Assembly: GCA_900315315.1 (NCBI GenBank)
Contig: OMYT01000009.1
Location: forward strand, 1 to 64,000
Direction of reading: 5' to 3'
Length of the DNA stretch: 64,000 bases
Origin: an uncultured Eubacteriales bacterium
GTDB lineage: Bacteria; Bacillota; Clostridia; Christensenellales; Aristaeellaceae
Under the pieces are notes generated by a model. It made no database searches. It was not told the DNA's origin and saw only the letters and a list, made by a program, of their open reading frames with translations. Positions 42,601 through 52,340 of this stretch are shown here, one piece after another. The position numbers and the translations under genes were made by a program. Each line of letters opens with the position of its first letter. Positions within the stretch are counted from its first letter, which is position 1.

Positions 42601-44159
42601 ACGTGGACAAGAGCCGGTATCATGTCGGGGTGGATCTACCGGACAGGGATTGCCCCGAATGCGGGGAAAAGCTGACGAAGGACGGCTTTGACATTCCGTT
42701 TGAAGTCTTCCTGGGATTTGAGGGCGACAAGGTGCCGGATATCGACCTGAACTTCTCCGGCGAATATCAGAATCGGGCGCACCACTACGTGGAAGAACTG
42801 TTCGGACACGACCATGTGTTCCGGGCCGGCACGATTTCCGGTCTGGCGGACAAGACAGCCTACGGCTACGCGGTCAAGTATCTGGAAGAACGGGGTATTC
42901 AGGCGGGCAACACGGAGAAGGAACGGCTGAGCCTGACCTGCACCGGTGTGAAGAAAACCACCGGCCAGCATCCGGGCGGCATGGTGGTCGTGCCGCTGGA
43001 ATACGAGATCTACGACTTTACCGCGGTGCAGCATCCGGCGGACGACCTGGAGAGCGACTTTACCACGACCCATTTCGACTTCAACAGCATGCACGACATC
43101 CTGGTGAAACTGGACTGCCTGGGCCATGACGACCCGACGATGATGCACGAGCTGGAAGGGCTGACGGGAATCAACTTCCGGGATGTACCGCTGGACGATC
43201 CGGGGGTGCGGAGCCTGTTTACCTCCCCGGAGGCGCTGGGCGTAACCACCGAGGATATCCTGTGCAACACGGGGACCTACGGTGTGCCGGAATTCGGTAC
43301 GGGATTTGTGCGGGGCATGCTGGAAGAAACGAAACCCCATACGATGGAGGAACTGCTGCGGATCTCCGGCCTGAGCCACGGGACGGACGTGTGGCTGGGC
43401 AACGCGCAGGAGATCATCGCCTCCGGAACGGCCACGCTGAGCGAATGCGTGTGCTGCCGCGACGATATAATGAATTATCTGATTGACAAGGGCGTGAAGC
43501 CGAAGCTGGCCTTCACGACAATGGAAAGCGTTCGGAAGGGCAAAGGCCTGAAGCCGGAAATGGAACAGGCTATGATCGAAATGCAGGTGCCGGATTGGTT
43601 CATGGACAGCTGCAAAAAGATCAAATACATGTTCCCGAAAGGGCATGCGGTGGCCTATGTGACGATGAGCCTGCGGGTGGCCTGGTTCAAACTGCATGAG
43701 CCTCTGGCTTACTACTGTGCGTATTTCACGGTCCGCGGCGACGGCTTTGATGCCACGACCATGATCGTGCCGCCGGAAGAGGCCAGAAGAAAGATTACAG
43801 AGATCCGGAACATGGATTCGCCTTCAGCGCGGGACAAGGACACCGCGACCTGTCTGGAACTGGTGCTGGAGATGAACATGCGGGGGATCAACTTCCTTCC
43901 GGTGGATCTGTACAGAAGCGATGTGCACAAATTCCTGATTGAGGACGGGAACATCCGCTGCCCGTTTATCAGCCTGCCCGGGCTGGGAGAAAGCGCGGCG
44001 ATTCCCATCGCGGAGGCCAGGAAGAACGGGGAGTTCTTAAGCATTGAAGACCTGAAGAACCGGGGAAAAGTGGGGGATTCGGTGATTGAAATCCTGAAAA
44101 GCCAGGGGGCTTTGCAGGGGCTCGATGAGATGAATCAGATCAGTATGTTCCAGTGGTAA
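39657..44159 (+). CDS. polC: DNA polymerase III alpha subunit, PolC type
   Basis: A 1500-residue Gram-positive replicative polymerase. In order: an N-terminal domain, an OB-fold (residues about 275-390, VVIQGEIFKLEQKEL), a PHP domain start (RVELHMHTNMSTMDA) split by a DnaQ-type 3'-5' exonuclease (VVLDFESTGLNTGKARITEIG ... AAHNANFDVSLL ... HDATATAQ), then palm and fingers with the zinc module CTHCHKGFFDV ... CPECGEK, the catalytic PDIDLNFSGEYQ and the C-terminal core. Start choice is uncertain: the ATG at 39657 has a poor site (TTTGGAAAC), while the ATG at 39678 has AGGAAG 6 bases upstream. The open frame from 39570 runs through the repeat element. A low-complexity Lys/Glu/Ala linker lies at about 200-250. 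Confidence 0.96.
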   Translation: MNKQEDLMARIAREIPELAGKLSAPRVTYVKSSQKTYISFECQELAGERQFLKLERVLREMFPGRPLAVRVTSPALKTAFLEDPAPYRQVLDDFLRRNYPMAKAWIGQIGWQIEKNQLGSGAAPVGEHEEDGLLTLVFPDEISLRVMNQSNVGPRLAMAIREIFAAKVRVEMTVEGTREERLRKMMEQRRDTALTVTAEEMAERYGTGVPVEGAEKAEKKPRKTAEKKEKKAGGDSPNAAETAKKGPAGTMAAATVGKPIVGRSVADRPVEIKELNAESGVVVIQGEIFKLEQKELRGGEMVLVTFGVTDYTSSILCKIFFRYRSRSYARKDEDPAPITDEERKAVADKLERIKQGMGVKIRGECLYDNYARELSISVRDMVETKKEEREDTAEEKRVELHMHTNMSTMDALTSADDLIARAVKWGHPAVAVTDHGVLQSFPAAFRAAKKGKIKLIPGCEGYLIDEKQIAEDGDGRPYDGPVVVLDFESTGLNTGKARITEIGAVRLENGIVTDSFEMLVDPEETLERKVTELTGISDAMLKGQPKAAEALPQLLAFIGKDPIAAHNANFDVSLLRAELRRIDLNWSGPVIDTLAYARKLYPDLKSFRLGALCKHLGVSLKNAHRAVHDATATAQCLKRMFEDTRERFPKAESLTDLDQNLKGGAIGESRHIILLAKNRTGLVNLNRLVSAGHLEYFKRVPHMPRFLIRKYREGLIIGSACEAGELFRAVLAREDHERLKEIASFYDYLEIQPIGNNAFLIREGQAASEEELRELNRVIVALGDELDIPVVATGDVHFLDPKDAIGRAIIQAGMKYSDADKQPPLYFKTTDEMLEEFAYLGPEKAKEVVIDNPRKIAEQVEEMKLFPVHPKGEDTFQPYWDDAEDMIQQMTWDTAEEMYGSPLPEIVEARLKKELKSIVGYGYCTLYAIAQKLVSRSLEDGYLVGSRGSVGSSLVARMCGITEVNALPPHYRCTHCHKGFFDVDKSRYHVGVDLPDRDCPECGEKLTKDGFDIPFEVFLGFEGDKVPDIDLNFSGEYQNRAHHYVEELFGHDHVFRAGTISGLADKTAYGYAVKYLEERGIQAGNTEKERLSLTCTGVKKTTGQHPGGMVVVPLEYEIYDFTAVQHPADDLESDFTTTHFDFNSMHDILVKLDCLGHDDPTMMHELEGLTGINFRDVPLDDPGVRSLFTSPEALGVTTEDILCNTGTYGVPEFGTGFVRGMLEETKPHTMEELLRISGLSHGTDVWLGNAQEIIASGTATLSECVCCRDDIMNYLIDKGVKPKLAFTTMESVRKGKGLKPEMEQAMIEMQVPDWFMDSCKKIKYMFPKGHAVAYVTMSLRVAWFKLHEPLAYYCAYFTVRGDGFDATTMIVPPEEARRKITEIRNMDSPSARDKDTATCLELVLEMNMRGINFLPVDLYRSDVHKFLIEDGNIRCPFISLPGLGESAAIPIAEARKNGEFLSIEDLKNRGKVGDSVIEILKSQGALQGLDEMNQISMFQW

Positions 44160-44203
44160 GGGGGCTTTCCGATCGTGCTCCCGGACCCTTGCGGGGAAGG
44201 AAT
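44157..44203. repeat. Second copy of the TAAGGGGGCTTTCC element
   Basis: The 14 bases at the polC stop match the start of the element at the cdsA stop exactly, followed by a diverged GC-rich tail (CTCCCGGACCCTTGCGGGG). A shorter relative (GGGGGCTTTC) lies at about 49986 after the nucleotidase gene. Confidence 0.6.
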
Positions 44204-44252
44204 ACAGGCTGTTGAAGGCGAAATAATATAGGTTAAGAGGGGAGGAAGAAGA

Positions 44253-44591
44253 ATGAACCGGACGATGACGTTCAAGGGATTTATCCTGATTATTGCGGCG
44301 GTGCTGGTTGTTTTTCTGATTCTCCACAGTATCCTGAAGGGGAACGTTGATGAACAGAGCCGGAAGCAGCAGGAACTGCGCGTGCAGCTGACAAGGCTCG
44401 AGGAAGAAAACAAGGAATTGCTTTCCAGGCTGAACCTGGCCGGGACGGACGAATATATTATGTCCAATGCGGTCAAGAAGTACTCTTATGTCAAGCGGGA
44501 TGCCATCCGCTTTGAATATACGAATCCGGAGGCAATTTACGCCTATTCGGAAAAGGAACTGCAGATCCTCATGGACGAGATGAACGACTGA
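44253..44591 (+). CDS. DivIC/FtsB-type septum formation protein
   Basis: A 112-residue bitopic protein: short cytoplasmic N-terminus, one transmembrane helix (GFILIIAAVLVVFLILHSIL), a coiled coil (EQSRKQQELRVQLTRLEEENKELLSRL) and the short C-terminal domain with the GTDEYIMSNAVKKYSYVKRDAIRFEY pattern of DivIC/FtsB proteins. It would join the FtsL/FtsQ(DivIB) complex that activates septal wall synthesis. GAGGGGAGGAAGAAG precedes the ATG. It lies 11 bases before the Ppx/GppA gene. Confidence 0.85.
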   Translation: MNRTMTFKGFILIIAAVLVVFLILHSILKGNVDEQSRKQQELRVQLTRLEEENKELLSRLNLAGTDEYIMSNAVKKYSYVKRDAIRFEYTNPEAIYAYSEKELQILMDEMND

Positions 44592-44602
44592 GGAGGTTCA
44601 CC

Positions 44603-45505
44603 ATGAAAGCTGCCGTAATCGGAATCGGATCCAATTCAGTCAGATGCCTGCTGGCGGAAACAGGCGCGGAAGGTTTTGACTGCCTGTGGCGGGATCGGGA
44701 AGGAACACGGCTTTTTGCCGGGCTTGACGAGCGGGGAAACCTGAGCCGGGAAAGCATGGATAAGACCGTGACTGCTGTGGCCCGGATGGCATCCGAAGTA
44801 CGGTATCAGGGCGCTGAAAAGCTGGGCATTTTTGCCACCAGTGCCGCAAGGGACGCGGCGAACGGCGCTGAATTCATCCGGGCTGTTTCGAAGGCGGCGG
44901 AGACGGAACTCCAAATCCTTTCTGGCCGGGAGGAAGCGGAACTGAGCTTTCTGGGTGCATCGGCCGCGACAAAAGCCGACCGCTGCGGCGTGATCGATAT
45001 CGGCGGCGGCAGCACGGAAATCGCGATCGGAACGCGCAAAGGCATTGAGGTCTCCTTCTCCTGCCAGATGGGCGCGGTACGGCTGTATCAGAAACTGCGG
45101 CTGGACCGGAAGGAAGACATGCTTCCCGTGCAGCGGGCGGCGGGAGAGATCCTGGCTGAACATCTGGACGAATGCAAGGGGATTGAGATCCCGGAGACGT
45201 GGGTCGGAACCGGCGGGACGTTCACCACGCTGGCGGCGATAGTGCGGCAGGTTCCCTGGACGGACCGGACGAACATGCACGGAACGGAGATCTCCCGATG
45301 GGAAATTCAGGAGATCGGGGAAAAACTGGCGGATATGAGCCTGGAGGAACGGAAACAGCTGCCGGGGCTGCAGCCCGGGCGCGCAGATATCGTGGTTCAC
45401 GGGGTTTGCATCCTGCTGGGCGTGATGGACCAGATGAAGATTCCGAAAATCGTGGTCAGCGAGTGGGGAAATCTGGACGGGTATGTGAGGAAGTATTATG
45501 CTTGA
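44603..45505 (+). CDS. Ppx/GppA-family phosphatase
   Basis: A 300-residue member of the exopolyphosphatase/guanosine pentaphosphate phosphatase family (actin-like fold). Motifs are the N-terminal phosphate loop IGIGSNSVRCLLAE, FATSAARDAANG, the catalytic-site strand ILSGREEAELSFLGA and the second phosphate loop CGVIDIGGGSTEIAIG. It is the short form without an HD domain. It may degrade polyphosphate or pppGpp; sequence does not separate these. Its C-terminus overlaps the next gene by 8 bases, and it follows divIC closely. Confidence 0.9.
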   Translation: MKAAVIGIGSNSVRCLLAETGAEGFDCLWRDREGTRLFAGLDERGNLSRESMDKTVTAVARMASEVRYQGAEKLGIFATSAARDAANGAEFIRAVSKAAETELQILSGREEAELSFLGASAATKADRCGVIDIGGGSTEIAIGTRKGIEVSFSCQMGAVRLYQKLRLDRKEDMLPVQRAAGEILAEHLDECKGIEIPETWVGTGGTFTTLAAIVRQVPWTDRTNMHGTEISRWEIQEIGEKLADMSLEERKQLPGLQPGRADIVVHGVCILLGVMDQMKIPKIVVSEWGNLDGYVRKYYA

Positions 45506-46256
45506 ACTGAAAAACATTTCTTTCCAGGTGGATGCGGAAGGAAAGGATAAAGAGATTATCCGTGACGTCAGCCTGACGATCCCGGACCGAAAACTGATTG
45601 TGGTAACCGGACCGAACGGCGGCGGCAAATCAACGCTTGCGAAGCTGATTGCAGGCATCGAAAAGCCCACCGGCGGCCGGATTTTTTTGGACGGACAGGA
45701 TATAACGGAGCTCAGCATCACGGAACGCGCCGGGCTGGGCATTGCCTATGCCTTCCAGCAGCCGGTGCGCTTCAAGGGCATCCGGGTGCTGGACCTGATC
45801 AGGATTGCGGCGGGGAAGACGCTGAGCGTTTCCGATGCGTGCCAGTATCTTTCTTCCGTGGGCCTGTGCGCCCGGGATTATGTGGACCGGGAAGTGAACG
45901 CCAGCCTGAGCGGCGGAGAACTGAAACGGATTGAAATTGCGACGGTATTGGCCCGGAAGGGGGCGCTTTCGGTCTTTGATGAACCGGAGGCGGGGATCGA
46001 CCTGTGGAGCTTCCGGAACTTGATCGATGTGTTCCGCAGGATGCGGGAGGATATTCAGGACAGTTCCATTCTGATCATTTCCCACCAGGAACGGATTCTG
46101 GGTATCGCGGACGAGATCATCGTGCTGCGGGACGGACAGGTGGAGAAACAGGGAACCAGGGAAGAAGTTTATCCGCAGTTGATCCGGACGGAAGCGGATA
46201 CCATGTGTGAAGGCTGGACTCAGACAGTGACGAAGGGAGGAGAAACCTCATGCTGA
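45498..46256 (+). CDS. sufC: SufC-like ATPase of a minimal Fe-S assembly system
   Basis: A 252-residue ABC ATPase with Walker A GPNGGGKST, Q-loop AFQQPVRFKGI, signature LSGGELKRIEIATVLA, Walker B SVFDEPEAGIDLWSF and the switch His in IISHQERIL. The EPEAGID form of Walker B/D-loop and the KRIE signature are typical of SufC and its minimal-system relatives, not of exporters. It pairs with the SufB/D-like protein that overlaps it by 7 bases. No SufS, SufU, SufE or separate SufD is encoded nearby, so the pair resembles the two-gene SUF-like minimal system of anaerobes. Confidence 0.88.
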   Translation: MLELKNISFQVDAEGKDKEIIRDVSLTIPDRKLIVVTGPNGGGKSTLAKLIAGIEKPTGGRIFLDGQDITELSITERAGLGIAYAFQQPVRFKGIRVLDLIRIAAGKTLSVSDACQYLSSVGLCARDYVDREVNASLSGGELKRIEIATVLARKGALSVFDEPEAGIDLWSFRNLIDVFRRMREDIQDSSILIISHQERILGIADEIIVLRDGQVEKQGTREEVYPQLIRTEADTMCEGWTQTVTKGGETSC

Positions 46257-47176
46257 AACTGGACGAGATCCAGAAGCGGCTGCTTCGGGAAGTGGCGGAC
46301 CTCCATGAGGTTCCGGAAGGCGCCTACAACATCCGTTCCAACAGCGCCTCAGCCGGGAGACAGTCCACCGCGAACATCGAGATCGTCTCCAAGGAGGACG
46401 TGAGCGGACTGGAGATCCGGATCAAACCCGGAACGAAGAACGAAAGCGTGCATATTCCGGTGGTCATGACCCAGAGCGGGCTGAAGGAAGTGGTATACAA
46501 TGATTTCTTCATCGGTGAGGATGCCGATGTGGTGATCGTGGCCGGGTGCGGGATTGACAACTGTGGAAATCAGGATTCCCAGCACGACGGTATTCACCGT
46601 TTCTATGTGGGGAAAAACGCAAGGATCAAATATGTCGAGAAGCATTACGGTTCCGGCGACGGTAGCGGTAAGCGGATCCTGAATCCGGGCACGGAAGTAT
46701 ATATGGAAGAAGGCAGCTATGCCGAGATGGAAATGGTGCAGATCAAAGGCGTGGATGACACGGAACGCACCACGACCGCGGAGCTGGCAGCCGGAGCGAA
46801 GCTGGTGGTGCGGGAAAGACTGATGACCCACGGGGACCAGCGGGCGATCAGCACCTATGTGGTGAAACTGAACGGCGCAGATTCCAGCGCGGACGTGGTT
46901 TCCCGTTCGGTAGCCAGGGACCGGTCTTTCCAGAAGTTTGACGCGAAAATTGTGGGCAACGCCGCCTGCCACGGGCATACGGAGTGCGACTCCATTATCA
47001 TGGATGAGGGACGGATCCTGGCGGTTCCGGCACTGGAGGCGAACAACGTTGACGCCGCGCTGGTCCACGAGGCGGCGATTGGCAAGATTGCCGGGGAACA
47101 GCTGATCAAGTTGATGACCCTCGGGCTGACCGCGGCGGAGGCGGAGGAACAGATTATCAACGGATTCCTGCAATAA
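46250..47176 (+). CDS. SufB/SufD-like scaffold protein
   Basis: A 308-residue protein of the SufB/SufD family, shorter than classic SufB (about 470 residues) because the N-terminal helical part is reduced. The beta-helix core is recognisable: VIVAGCGIDNCGNQDSQHDGIHRFYVGKNA, TEVYMEEGSYAEMEMVQIKG, then GNAACHGHTECDSIIMDEGRILAVPALEANNVDAALVHEAAIGKIAGEQLIKLMTLGLTAAEAEE cut into the familiar SufB C-terminus with its His and Glu residues. Cysteines at GCGIDNC and NAACHGHTEC could hold the nascent cluster. It begins inside the sufC gene (7-base overlap) and is the last gene before a terminator. Confidence 0.85.
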   Translation: MLKLDEIQKRLLREVADLHEVPEGAYNIRSNSASAGRQSTANIEIVSKEDVSGLEIRIKPGTKNESVHIPVVMTQSGLKEVVYNDFFIGEDADVVIVAGCGIDNCGNQDSQHDGIHRFYVGKNARIKYVEKHYGSGDGSGKRILNPGTEVYMEEGSYAEMEMVQIKGVDDTERTTTAELAAGAKLVVRERLMTHGDQRAISTYVVKLNGADSSADVVSRSVARDRSFQKFDAKIVGNAACHGHTECDSIIMDEGRILAVPALEANNVDAALVHEAAIGKIAGEQLIKLMTLGLTAAEAEEQIINGFLQ

Positions 47177-47208
47177 AAAACAAGCGGCGCAGAAAACTGC
47201 GTCGCTTG
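47176..47208 (-). terminator. Terminator between the Suf-like pair and degV
   Basis: CAAGCGGCGCAG (47181-47192) pairs with CTGCGTCGCTTG (47197-47208) through 12 bp with one G-T pair and an AAAA/TTTT loop. On the minus strand it is followed by TTTTTT, making a strong terminator for degV; on the plus strand it can still act as a weaker stop. Confidence 0.85.
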
Positions 47209-47224
47209 AATCATCTCAGGGGAA

Positions 47225-48100
47225 TCAGGCCAGAGGCTTGGTACCGATGAAACAGAGGGCCAACGTTCCGGGGCCTGCGTGGGCGCCGATGACCGGGCCG
47301 ACGTTCTCGATCAGGATATTGGCGCCGGGGAGCTTCTGCTCAACCATGGCCTTTACGCGCTCGGCATCGTCATGACTGTCGGCATTCAGAACGATGATGG
47401 GACTCTCGGCGGGATCGGGAGCGAACTCCAGCATCTTGTCAACGATGAAAGCGATTGCCTTTTTACGGCCGCGGATCTTGTCGTTGGAGGTCAGCGTTCC
47501 GTCGGGCGCTTCCATGATGATGGGCTTGAGGTCCAGCATGGTGCCGACGGTGGCAGCGGTGGCGGAAATGCGGCCGCCGCGCTTGAGATATTTCAGATCG
47601 TCCACAATGAAGTAGGCCTGAGCGCGGAGCTTGTTGGCCTCCAGCCAGGCGGCAACCTCATCCATGGGCTTGCCGGCGCGGTACATCTCATGCGCCTTGA
47701 GGACCAGCAGCGTCATGGGACCGGAGATCCGCAGGGTATCCACAACGGTGAACTTCCGCTCCGGATACTTTTCCAGGAGCTTTTCCCGGGCGCTGTAGAC
47801 GGCCTGGAGGGTGCAGCTCAGCTTGCTGGAGAAGGCGACGAAAAGCAGGTCCTTTTCCTTCAGGATGGGCTCAAAATACTCCAGATAAGTAGCTTCGTTC
47901 AGCGCGGAGGTCACGGGGGTGGCCCCGTTGCGCATCATGTCGTAATAGCTTTTGTGATCCAGCATCTGGCCCAGATCGTCAAAATATTCCTTGCCGTCGA
48001 GCGCATAGGGCATATAGACGACGGGGATATCGTACTGCTCTTTCAGGTGAAAGGGCAGATCGCTGTCGCTGTCTGTCATAAAGACATAATTCTGCTCCAT
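47225..48100 (-). CDS. DegV-family fatty-acid-binding protein
   Basis: A 291-residue DegV/FakB protein. The N-terminal strand FMTDSDSDLP, the loop NGATPVTSALNEATY with its fatty-acid headgroup-binding Thr-Ser, LLFVAFSSKLSCTLQ, FIVDDLKYLKRGGRIS and the ENVGPVIGAHAGPGTLALCFIG C-terminus are all family hallmarks. Such proteins present exogenous fatty acids to the kinase FakA for phospholipid synthesis; no fakA is in the window. Start at 48100 has GGAGGATTATC upstream on the minus strand. It is a single gene ending at the hairpin near 47195. Confidence 0.93.
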   Translation of the reverse strand: MEQNYVFMTDSDSDLPFHLKEQYDIPVVYMPYALDGKEYFDDLGQMLDHKSYYDMMRNGATPVTSALNEATYLEYFEPILKEKDLLFVAFSSKLSCTLQAVYSAREKLLEKYPERKFTVVDTLRISGPMTLLVLKAHEMYRAGKPMDEVAAWLEANKLRAQAYFIVDDLKYLKRGGRISATAATVGTMLDLKPIIMEAPDGTLTSNDKIRGRKKAIAFIVDKMLEFAPDPAESPIIVLNADSHDDAERVKAMVEQKLPGANILIENVGPVIGAHAGPGTLALCFIGTKPLA

Positions 48101-48232
48101 GATAATCCTCCTTCAGGATGAATCAAAGGGGTAATATATAACAGGCTTATTCTATAGCAGGAGAGGCAAAAAAGCAAGCGTGCGGCGCAAGGAATACTTC
48201 AGAAAGACGGGATAAAAGGCCGGATAAACGAA

Positions 48233-48261
48233 TTGATGACTCCGGGAATTACTGGTATACT
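48233..48261 (+). promoter_or_regulatory. Promoter of the 5'-nucleotidase gene
   Basis: TTGATG (48233-48238) and TATACT (48256-48261), 17 bases apart, 50 bases before the ATG at 48311. Confidence 0.7.
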
Positions 48262-48310
48262 ATTTGTTTTGGAACCGGACAGAACTCAATTGACCAAGGA
48301 GGAACATCAC

Positions 48311-49978
48311 ATGAAGAAACTGCTTGGCTTGCTGCTGGCACTGGCGCTGCTGCTGGGCTGCGCCTTGGCGGAGGAGGCTGCAGCCCCTGCACTGACGAAA
48401 AATCTGGTTGTACTCTACACGAGCGACGTACACTGCGGCATTGACCAGAACTGGGGTTATGCCAGTGTGTATGCTCTGAAGCAATACTACGCGAAGAACA
48501 GTCATGTGCTGCTGGTGGATGACGGCGACGCCATTCAGGGCGAACCGATCGGAACCATGACCAGGGGCGAAGCCATCATCGACATCATGAATGCGGTCGG
48601 ATACGATATTGCGGTCCCCGGAAACCACGAGTTTGACTATGGGGTGGACCACTTCCTGAATCTGGCGGAGAAGGCAAACTTCCCCTACATCAGCTGCAAC
48701 TTCAACAAGGAAGGCGAGCTTGTCCTCCCTGCTTACATCATCAAGGAATACGACGGTGTGAAGTTTGCTTTTGTCGGTGTGATCACCCCCATGACGCTCC
48801 GGACTTCGACACCGACCTATTTCAGGAACGACAAGGGAGAATTCATCTACGGATTCCTGGAGGATGAAACCGGCGGGAAACTGTATGCCGCGGTGCAGAA
48901 GGCGGTCGACGACGTCCGGGCGGAAGGCGCGGATTATGTGATTCTGATCGCGCACCTTGGCAACGGGGCGGAGGTTTCGCCCTGGATGTACAATCAGGTG
49001 ATCGAAAACACCACCGGGATTGACGTCGTGCTGGACGGACACAGCCATGACACGGAGCAGGTGACCGTCAAGAACAAAGACGGTAAGGATGTGATCCGGT
49101 CCGCGGTCGGAACAAAACTGAACGAGATCGGTGTGTTGACGTTCACCCCGGACGGAAAGATTACCGCGGTTCCGATAATCTGTACCGCCAAGCCCGGTGT
49201 TCCGGAGCTGTTCGGTTTTGACAACGCCGGAAGCGATGCGGTGGATGAAGCCACGGAAGAATTGAACAGAAAACTGAAAGAAGTTGTTGCGAAAACGTCG
49301 GTGGATCTGGCGTTCTATGATCCCACAGCCAAGGACGAAAACGGCAAACCGGTCCGGATTATCCGGAACACGGAAACCAACCTGGGCGACCTGGTCGCTG
49401 ATGGTTACCGCGACCAGGCCGGCGGAACGGACATTGCTTTCATCAACGCCGGCGGCATCCGGGTTCCGCTGCCCGCGGGCGATCTGACGCTGAACGATAT
49501 CCTGATTGTTCATCCCTTCGGAAACGCCCTCTCGGTCATCGAAGCGACCGGACAGCAGGTGCTGGATGCCCTGGAATGGTCTGTGCACTCCATGCCGGGT
49601 GAGTTCGGGGGATTTGCCCAGGTGTCCGGTATTACCTTTGAGGTGGACCCGACGATTCCCTCTCCGGCAATCGCGGATGAACATACCATGTTCGACCATG
49701 TTGACGATACCATGGAGCGCCGCGTCCGCAACGTGCTGGTCGGCGGGGAACCGCTGGATCCGGCGAAGACCTATACGCTGGCGAGCACTGATTATGTGCT
49801 GATGAATAACGGCGACGGCTATACCATGTTTGATGGCTGCAAGGTGCTGCAGCAGTCCGTGAAGCTGGACAACCAGGTGTTGATTGACTACATCACCCAG
49901 ACGTTGGGCGGCGTCGTCGGAGAAGCGTACGAAAATCCTTACGGGCAGGGCAGAATCGTGGTCGTGCCCGCGGAATAA
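48311..49978 (+). CDS. Secreted 5'-nucleotidase/2',3'-cyclic phosphodiesterase-like protein (UshA type)
   Basis: A 555-residue secreted metallophosphoesterase. A signal peptide (MKKLLGLLLALALLLGCALAEE; Cys17 could be lipidated) precedes the calcineurin-like domain with metal ligands in VVLYTSDVHCGID, VDDGDAIQG, VPGNHEFDYG, LIAHLGNGAE and VLDGHSHDTEQV. The C-terminal 5'-nucleotidase domain starts near residue 350, with NTETNLGDLVADGYRDQ, FINAGGIRVPLPAGDLTLNDI and TLASTDYVLMNNGDGYTMF that form the nucleotide-binding site. It would strip phosphate from external nucleotides to scavenge nucleosides. The AAGGAGGAAC site fixes the start at 48311. Its own promoter and terminator flank it. Confidence 0.92.
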   Translation: MKKLLGLLLALALLLGCALAEEAAAPALTKNLVVLYTSDVHCGIDQNWGYASVYALKQYYAKNSHVLLVDDGDAIQGEPIGTMTRGEAIIDIMNAVGYDIAVPGNHEFDYGVDHFLNLAEKANFPYISCNFNKEGELVLPAYIIKEYDGVKFAFVGVITPMTLRTSTPTYFRNDKGEFIYGFLEDETGGKLYAAVQKAVDDVRAEGADYVILIAHLGNGAEVSPWMYNQVIENTTGIDVVLDGHSHDTEQVTVKNKDGKDVIRSAVGTKLNEIGVLTFTPDGKITAVPIICTAKPGVPELFGFDNAGSDAVDEATEELNRKLKEVVAKTSVDLAFYDPTAKDENGKPVRIIRNTETNLGDLVADGYRDQAGGTDIAFINAGGIRVPLPAGDLTLNDILIVHPFGNALSVIEATGQQVLDALEWSVHSMPGEFGGFAQVSGITFEVDPTIPSPAIADEHTMFDHVDDTMERRVRNVLVGGEPLDPAKTYTLASTDYVLMNNGDGYTMFDGCKVLQQSVKLDNQVLIDYITQTLGGVVGEAYENPYGQGRIVVVPAE

Positions 49979-50018
49979 GGATATGTGGGGGCTTTCTGAT
50001 TGCCTCCCTGATCTTCCG

Positions 50019-50048
50019 CCGGACAGTCTGAAAAGGCTGTCCGGTTTT
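50019..50048 (+). terminator. Terminator of the 5'-nucleotidase gene
   Basis: CCGGACAG (50019-50026) and CTGTCCGG (50037-50044) form an 8-bp stem followed directly by TTTT. Confidence 0.85.
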
Positions 50049-50117
50049 CTGTGGCCAAAATGGGAACAGCTTCTATATATATAGGAAAGAAAAATTCAAA
50101 AAAAGGTGTCGAAATCC

Positions 50118-52338
<2,221 letters not shown>

Positions 52339-52340
52339 AG

